Below are positions 58,582 through 64,000 of a stretch of DNA of 64,000 nucleotides, one piece after another. The notes beneath the pieces were generated by a model, which searched no databases, was not told the origin of the DNA, and was given only the letters and a program-made list of their open reading frames with translations. Both the position numbers and the translations under genes were made by a program. Source of the DNA: Didymodactylos carnosus (Eukaryota > Rotifera > Eurotatoria > Philodinida > Philodinidae); the NCBI GenBank assembly GCA_905250885.1, contig CAJNOQ010000148.1:1-64000 (forward strand). The letters run 5' to 3'. How positions within the stretch are numbered: the first letter of the stretch is position 1; the number at the start of each line of letters is the position of its first letter.

Positions 58582-60213
58582 ATGGATACGTCTGATCTAA
58601 ACTTACCATCTTATAAATATCAATTAGAACAAGTAGGCTCTCTGCTTCTCTTACGTTTATTTTTCAAGAATTTCAAGAAGAATATTTTCTTACTTATAAT
58701 AAAAAAAGTTGGAATCCGTGCGTGAAGCTCTGCACCGACCTTACGACTCAATTAGTTGCTTCTCTGACAGGCATATAAAGGCGGAGATTTTACATTTATT
58801 TGGAAATAAACACTAGTTTGCATGAACAATATTAACCTGTCCTCGAAAAATGAACACTTTCTCACTTATGTTGTTTTATTTCTTTAGGTCGAATTAGCGT
58901 TGAAAGCACAGCCGGATGATTCAGAATTACTTCGATTGAAACAAGATCTCGAGGTAATAATCAAAATGCATATTCTGGAAAAGAATGTTCTGCTTAGAGG
59001 AACACATGCAGGTAGCCCAATTTCTCTACAGTAGTTTGAAAAAATGTTGATATTGTTGTCTATATAATTGTACACTTCAGTGACAGCACCATTATACCAC
59101 ACTCGTTTAACATGAAAAAGACGTGGTTGTTTATGTTGGCATAGACAATTAAACGGTAATCTAATCTATGTCGGTATCGACACTTTCTCGAATAGAATAA
59201 TCAGAGAAAAGAATTCTATATGAAAACGAAATTGAGTGATATGAATTAATTTTTGTCTGTTCTCGTTTTTTTTTAAATAGGAAGTTATTAATTTAACGGC
59301 AGAACTTTTGGGTTGCGACCCGTCATTAAATTTAGAAGACTCGTCGAATATTGATGCATATTCAACATCAGCAGCATCATTATTACAACAACCATCAACA
59401 ACTAATTCATTAACTTCATCAGCTAGATTACCGATTAAATGGAAGACGGGAGATCGTTGTTTGGCTGCATGGAATGAAGATGGAAAGTATGTGAAGTTTT
59501 TAATGTACTATTAAAAAGTGTGATTTACTCACAGAGTCTTGTGTATTTGTTTAGATATTATGAGTGTACAATTGATGATGTGTTGGATGATGGAACATGC
59601 ACAATTGTTTACGATGGATTTGGCACAGCTGAAGTGACTGTCGTAAGTTTAATCTTTGTCCCTTTTCTATTATTCTAAATAATAGAAAATGCTGTATTTA
59701 TTTACGTAGGTATCAAAATTAAAACCGTTTGATCGTACACGTACGACAATGAGTGGCCCAAAATCATCTGCTCATATATTAAAAACGAAACGAGAACTTG
59801 AAACAAGATTACGCGAATTAAAACGTAAAAAACAACAGAAAAAACTTCAAAAGTTCAAAGAATTAGAAGAAGAGCGAGAAAAAGATAAAAAGCGTTGGGT
59901 TGATTTCAATCATAAGGTACATAAGCGAAAAATTCAGTTTTTTTAAAATTTTTCTACCAGAAAAATTCTATTGATGAATAAAACATCCGAATTTGTAAAC
60001 GTAAGACATAAATTGTTTGTCTATTATTTTCTTTCTTTTCATATTTAGTTAACTGGAAGGACGTGGAAAGGTGTTGTATCGAAATCAATGGTTAAAAAGA
60101 GCGAACCAGCCAAAGTAAATGTCAGTGGTGTGACCGGTAGTTTTATGACAAAGTATAAACAACCAGACACATCAACAAATAGCAAAGGAACAAAGACTAC
60201 AAGATCGAATTAA
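58582..60213 (+). CDS. SMNDC1: Survival-motor-neuron-domain splicing factor 30 (SPF30)
   Basis: SPF30 is a nuclear spliceosome assembly factor that uses a Tudor domain to bind symmetrically dimethylated Arg on Sm proteins. Six exons: 58582-58632, 58888-58953, 59281-59486, 59555-59642, 59710-59916 and 60049-60213; 260 residues. The N-terminal helix (SYKYQLEQVELALKAQPDD, LLRLKQDLEEVINLT) matches the family. The Tudor domain spans about residues 85-135: WKTGDRCLAAWNEDGKYYEC, then DDGTCTIVYDGFGTAEVTVV with the aromatic cage residues W, Y, Y present. A Lys/Arg/Glu-rich coiled coil follows (RELKRKKQQKKLQKFKELEE). The C-terminus has KSMVKKSEP and TGSFMTKYKQP, like the family's GKVGVGTCGIADKPMTQY region. 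Possible ATTAAA signal at 60278. Confidence 0.92.
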
Positions 60214-60879
60214 CATAAATCATAAAAACTGTGACGTGTTTGTCATAAAAAACCTCGTTTCTGTTCTTTTAATGCATATTAAATGTTTGTTTATCTCTGT
60301 TTTTTCTTCTCTGTACAAAAAGGAAAACATTTTTTATATACATCATGTCTCGGATTTTGTGTTTTGAAACTTTTTTTCTTTAATAAGAGCTATCAAAAAG
60401 TCGAATGAGTATATTTGGATACTTTTCCCTTTATAGATTTATGTATGAGCATCAGGCCAATCTTCAACATTTATCTAAAAAGTGTTGTTTCCTCTGGAAA
60501 ACAAGCATCGTGGAGTTCAGTTAAGAGCCTGAAAGATCGTTTCCTAAGTTCTGGATTTTTCTCTAAAACTATTAAAAAAGTCGAAAACGAATCATCCAGT
60601 ATATATTATTGTACATGTTTATAATATCCGTTCAACTCTGTTAATTTGAATAGTTAATTATCTCAATGAAATTGTAGTTCGAAGTTGTGAAAGTATATCT
60701 TCAATGGTTCTTTTATTTGTATTATCCATTACAATGTTACCACAGAATTATGTAATGTAACAAATCTATCGTTTTAGATTATGTTTCTCTGTGTTTCGTA
60801 AAAAAGCGAAGGGTGCCAAGTCACTCCTTGTTTATGTTGTATTCATTTTTATTGTATTGACCTACATAAGAACAAAAAA
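60214..60879. other. SMNDC1 3' flank and DLAT upstream DNA
   Basis: About 670 bases. A 69-codon open frame at 60415-60624 is not recognised and could be 3' untranslated sequence. No other signal. Confidence 0.5.
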
Positions 60880-63430
60880 ATGCATGGTGCAGCTAGTCGT
60901 TTATTATTCCATCATTCAACATCTAAGTTAAATATTCAACAAATATTAACGCGCTATTTATCTTCAACACACTCGTTGAAATTATGTAAAATATGCAGCT
61001 CGTCAAATCTCAAGTAATCTAACAGACTACACTTTCACTTTAATTTGATTTTAACTAATGTATTTCTATTTCACAGTCCATCACCATTTCTAGTCAATCG
61101 CTCTCATCAACAGCAACGTGCTCTGTCAACGCAAACAACAAAATGTTTACAACAATATCGTTTATCTCCTGCTCAACAACAAATCAGATTTGCATCATCT
61201 GGTTAGTGTCTGAACGAGCTTTTTCTTTGAAAAACAAAGTGCTGTTATCTAACTTTTGCTGTATTTTAGGTAGTTTACCAACTCATACAAAATTAACACT
61301 TCCAGCTTTATCGCCCACAATGGAAACAGGAACAATAAGATCTTGGTCAAAACAAGAAGGCGACAAAATCGTAGAAGGTGAACATACGAACAAACTTTTT
61401 AGATCCCTTTAGGAAAATATTATTTTATTTTTAGGCGATCTGATAGGTGAAATAGAAACCGATAAAACAACTCTTGGATTTGAAGTTGGAGAGGAAGGTT
61501 ATCTTGCTAAAATACTACTGCCTGCTGGAAGTAAGGATGTCCCGGTTGGAACAGTAAGTGTCCTGTTGACACACATCATTTGTGTACTCTCTTTTGTTTC
61601 ATATGCATAGGTTTGTGCAATTGTAGTGGAAAAACAAGAAGATGTAGCGGCATTTAAAGATTACAAAGATGACGGAGGAAAAACAGCAACATCGTCCACT
61701 AGTGAAGATAGTAGCAAAAAAAAAGAAGCAAAAGCTCCAGAGAAAAAGAAGGAGACGCCAAAGAAAGAAGATCAGAAAGAGCAAGAAAAATCACCATCAG
61801 ACAAGAAAGCAGCTAAATCAGGAGAAACTGAGACAAAACAACAGCAAACGAAAAAAGATGATAAAGATCATGTATTCATATCACCATTCGCAAAAAAATT
61901 AGCAAATGAAAAAGGAATTGATATTCAAGTAAGAAAATTTGAATACTAAGTAAAAAGTCAAATATCCACGATTCTGAACATTCACTTTTTTTGAAGTGAT
62001 AGACACATTTTTTCAAGTGTTTTTTTTGTAGTCGATTCAAGGTAGCGGACCGAATGGCCGAATTGTTGCAGAAGATGTTGAAAAATTTATCAAAGAAGGC
62101 GGTACCAAACAACAACAAGCTAAACCAGCAACAACAGCCAAAGGTCAACAATCAGCAGCAAAAGAAAAGAAAGATAAAACGGCGGCGACTGCTGGTGGCT
62201 ACGATGAGACTGCAATTTCTGAGATACGAGCTGTAAGTTGCTCTTCTGTATCCACCATATCACTAACATTATTTCGTTCCAGGCAACAGCAAAACGTGTG
62301 ACACAATCGAAAACAACCATACCGCATTATTATTTAACAATTGAAATCGAAATGGATCAAATAATTAAGTAAATCATACGACACTATCTCTGCTCTGTAC
62401 GGATTTCTAACTGTTTATTGTGTATAGATTGCGTCAAACATTGAACGATATGTTACAATCAAAAGACAAAAAAGCTAAAGGAATAACAATTAATGATTTT
62501 ATCATAAAAGCAGCTGCATTAGCCTGCAAAAAAGTACCAGAAACAAATAGTGTATGGATGGACAAAACGATTAGACAGTAAGTATAGATTCTTTTTTTGA
62601 TTTTAATTTTAGTATGATTACTCTTCTTTTTTTGTAGATACGAAACAGTTGATATCAATGTGGCTATAGCGACAGATGCTGGATTAATGACCCCGATTAT
62701 TTATAATGCTGATCAAAAAGTATGATGTCAATTCTTATTCTATGCGAAATACAAGATTTATATATTGTAGGGTTTGTCTCAAATAAGCAGTGACATAGCA
62801 CAACTAAGCGAAAAAGCGAGTAGTGGCAAATTATCTGCAGATGAGTTGGAAGTAAGTATATCGTATACAGTGGCGAATTAAGATGGTACGAGCCCGCATC
62901 CATCTCAAAAAAAGAAAATCTTCATTTTTTACCATGACGTTGCTTGATTTCAAAAAAAGTTTTCCGAATCCATCACTTATCGAACTATATAAATAAAAAG
63001 TGTAAAATGGTTCATTTATTTATTGTAGAGTGGTACATTCACTATAGCAAATCTTGGAATGTATGGCATAAACAATTTTAGTGCTGTTATTTATCCACAA
63101 CAAGTATGAAATGATAGCGCATTGGTATCAGTAACAATGACTTTCTCTTTATTTTTAGTCATGTATTCTGGCAATCGGTGGCGCTGAAACAAGGCTTGTA
63201 CCAGATCAAAAGAACGAAAAAGGGTAATTACTAATTCTCAGTAACAGTTACCTTTTTTTTCTAAAAGTTCTTCTAAATAACAATTGTTTTTTTTCTTCAG
63301 ATATCGTTCATCAACCGTAGTAAACATAACATTATCTTGCGATCATCGAGTCGTTGATGGTGCAGTGGGAGCTCACTGGTTACAAGAATTTAAATCATTC
63401 TTAGAAAATCCGGGCTCCATGATACTTTAG
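60880..63430 (+). CDS. DLAT: Dihydrolipoamide acetyltransferase, E2 of pyruvate dehydrogenase
   Basis: Mitochondrial E2 transfers acetyl groups from lipoyl-lysine to CoA. Thirteen exons: 60880-61013, 61077-61201, 61270-61377, 61435-61553, 61611-61928, 62032-62232, 62283-62368, 62428-62577, 62638-62719, 62771-62851, 63029-63103, 63159-63223 and 63301-63430; 557 residues. The N-terminus is Ser/Arg/His-rich and acid-poor, typical of a targeting peptide. One lipoyl domain: [16 protein letters not shown], then the lipoyl-lysine loop EIETDKTT. A long Lys/Glu/Gln linker, then the E3-binding domain ([33 protein letters not shown]). The catalytic domain ends with [14 protein letters not shown], carrying the active-site His and Asp of HxxxDG, which argues against the inactive E3BP/PDHX relative. 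Mammalian DLAT has two lipoyl domains; only one is seen here. Introns are 54-177 bases. Confidence 0.94.
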
Positions 63431-63888
63431 CATTATGATTGATGTTGTTTTATTTTTTAAATCGTAACTCACATAAGATTAGATATATAACCCCTATTTA
63501 TTTTTCAGTATTTTTAAGAACCATACCAAAATTAGTGTGTAGGAATTTTTTTATTTGATATATGTTTATTTTTTCGTGGCATGTTCGTGTTCTGTCTAAA
63601 CATGTTTCTAACTGCTTATTTTTACTTTTACACTATTAGGTATGAATCGTAAAAAGAGAAAATAAAATGATGAAAAATGATTTATAGTAAATGCATTTGA
63701 CTTCTCTTCTTTTTTTTGTTTATTTTTAACTGCAAAAAAAATGACGATGTAAATTTACTGACCTTATCTATTATTCCCACTAAAAACTCATGTAATGATG
63801 GCGTTTTTTTTATTCTTTCAGACTGAAATATTTTTTCTTTTGCGTTTTTATTCTACAAAACTTTTATTTATTTGAAATTTTTCAAACA
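63431..63888. other. DLAT 3' flank
   Basis: AT-rich 3' sequence with a candidate AATAAA at 63661-63666; otherwise nothing recognised before the next start codon. Confidence 0.5.
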
Positions 63889-64000
63889 ATGGCTTTGAAA
63901 ACGTTGACATCCCGTGGTCTTTATTCTAAATTACGTCCATTATTAGCCGATGCTCTTACAGATTATCGTGCATTATGCAAAGTACAAACAGCAGATTATC
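63889..64000 (+). CDS. Start of an unidentified gene (cut by window end)
   Basis: ATG in a good start context (AACAATGG) followed by 37 open codons to the window edge: MALKTLTSRGLYSKLRPLLA and then DALTDYRALC. The first 20 residues are basic, Ser/Thr/Leu-rich and without acids, consistent with a mitochondrial presequence. Not enough is visible to name it. Confidence 0.55.
   Translation, partial: MALKTLTSRGLYSKLRPLLADALTDYRALCKVQTADY

Noticed and set aside
62871-62920. CAGTGGCGAATTAAG, resembling a hAT terminus, in a DLAT intron
   Set aside because: No matching opposite end or 8-base duplication nearby.

Overview
This is eukaryotic (animal) DNA. It is AT-rich, with many-exon genes whose introns are mostly 50-70 bases, almost all GT-AG, and whose AATAAA signals often sit a few bases past the stop. 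The gene set (CAMSAP, ankyrin/SOCS-box protein, MIG-10/RIAM/lamellipodin, IRBIT/AHCYL, alpha/beta hydrolase, endosomal syntaxin, SMNDC1/SPF30, pyruvate dehydrogenase E2) is metazoan. Base composition, intron size and decayed small transposons suggest a small invertebrate, plausibly a rotifer; the species cannot be fixed from the sequence. I rebuilt exons by hand from splice signals, reading phase and family conservation. In every multi-exon model the exon lengths sum to a multiple of three.

Layout. 23-1410 (+) is the 3' part of a CAMSAP gene with the CKK domain. 1905-2914 is a decayed Mutator-like transposase. 5995-7345 (+) is an ankyrin/SOCS-box protein. 10739-21922 (+) is a MIG-10/RIAM/lamellipodin adaptor with two long 5' introns. 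28271-48892 (+) is an IRBIT-like S-adenosylhomocysteine-hydrolase-like gene with five alternative first coding exons spread over 17 kb. 50052-50972 (-) is an intronless alpha/beta hydrolase. 53852-57035 (-) is a syntaxin-7/12-like Qa-SNARE with two equal-length, mutually exclusive exons inside the SNARE motif. 58582-60213 (+) is SMNDC1/SPF30. 60880-63430 (+) is dihydrolipoamide acetyltransferase. 63889-64000 is the start of an unidentified gene.

Long introns and intergenic DNA carry non-autonomous DNA transposons. They include three hAT-like miniature elements with shared termini, two of them with perfect 8-base target duplications, several long-inverted-repeat elements, one LINE 3' end, an 18-base minisatellite, and two assembly gaps beside G/C or T homopolymers.

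The genes are independent housekeeping and cytoskeletal or signalling genes, not a pathway cluster. The most interesting signals are the N-terminal isoform switch of the IRBIT-like gene and the exon switch inside the syntaxin SNARE helix. Both are predictions from splice phase and conservation and need transcript evidence.
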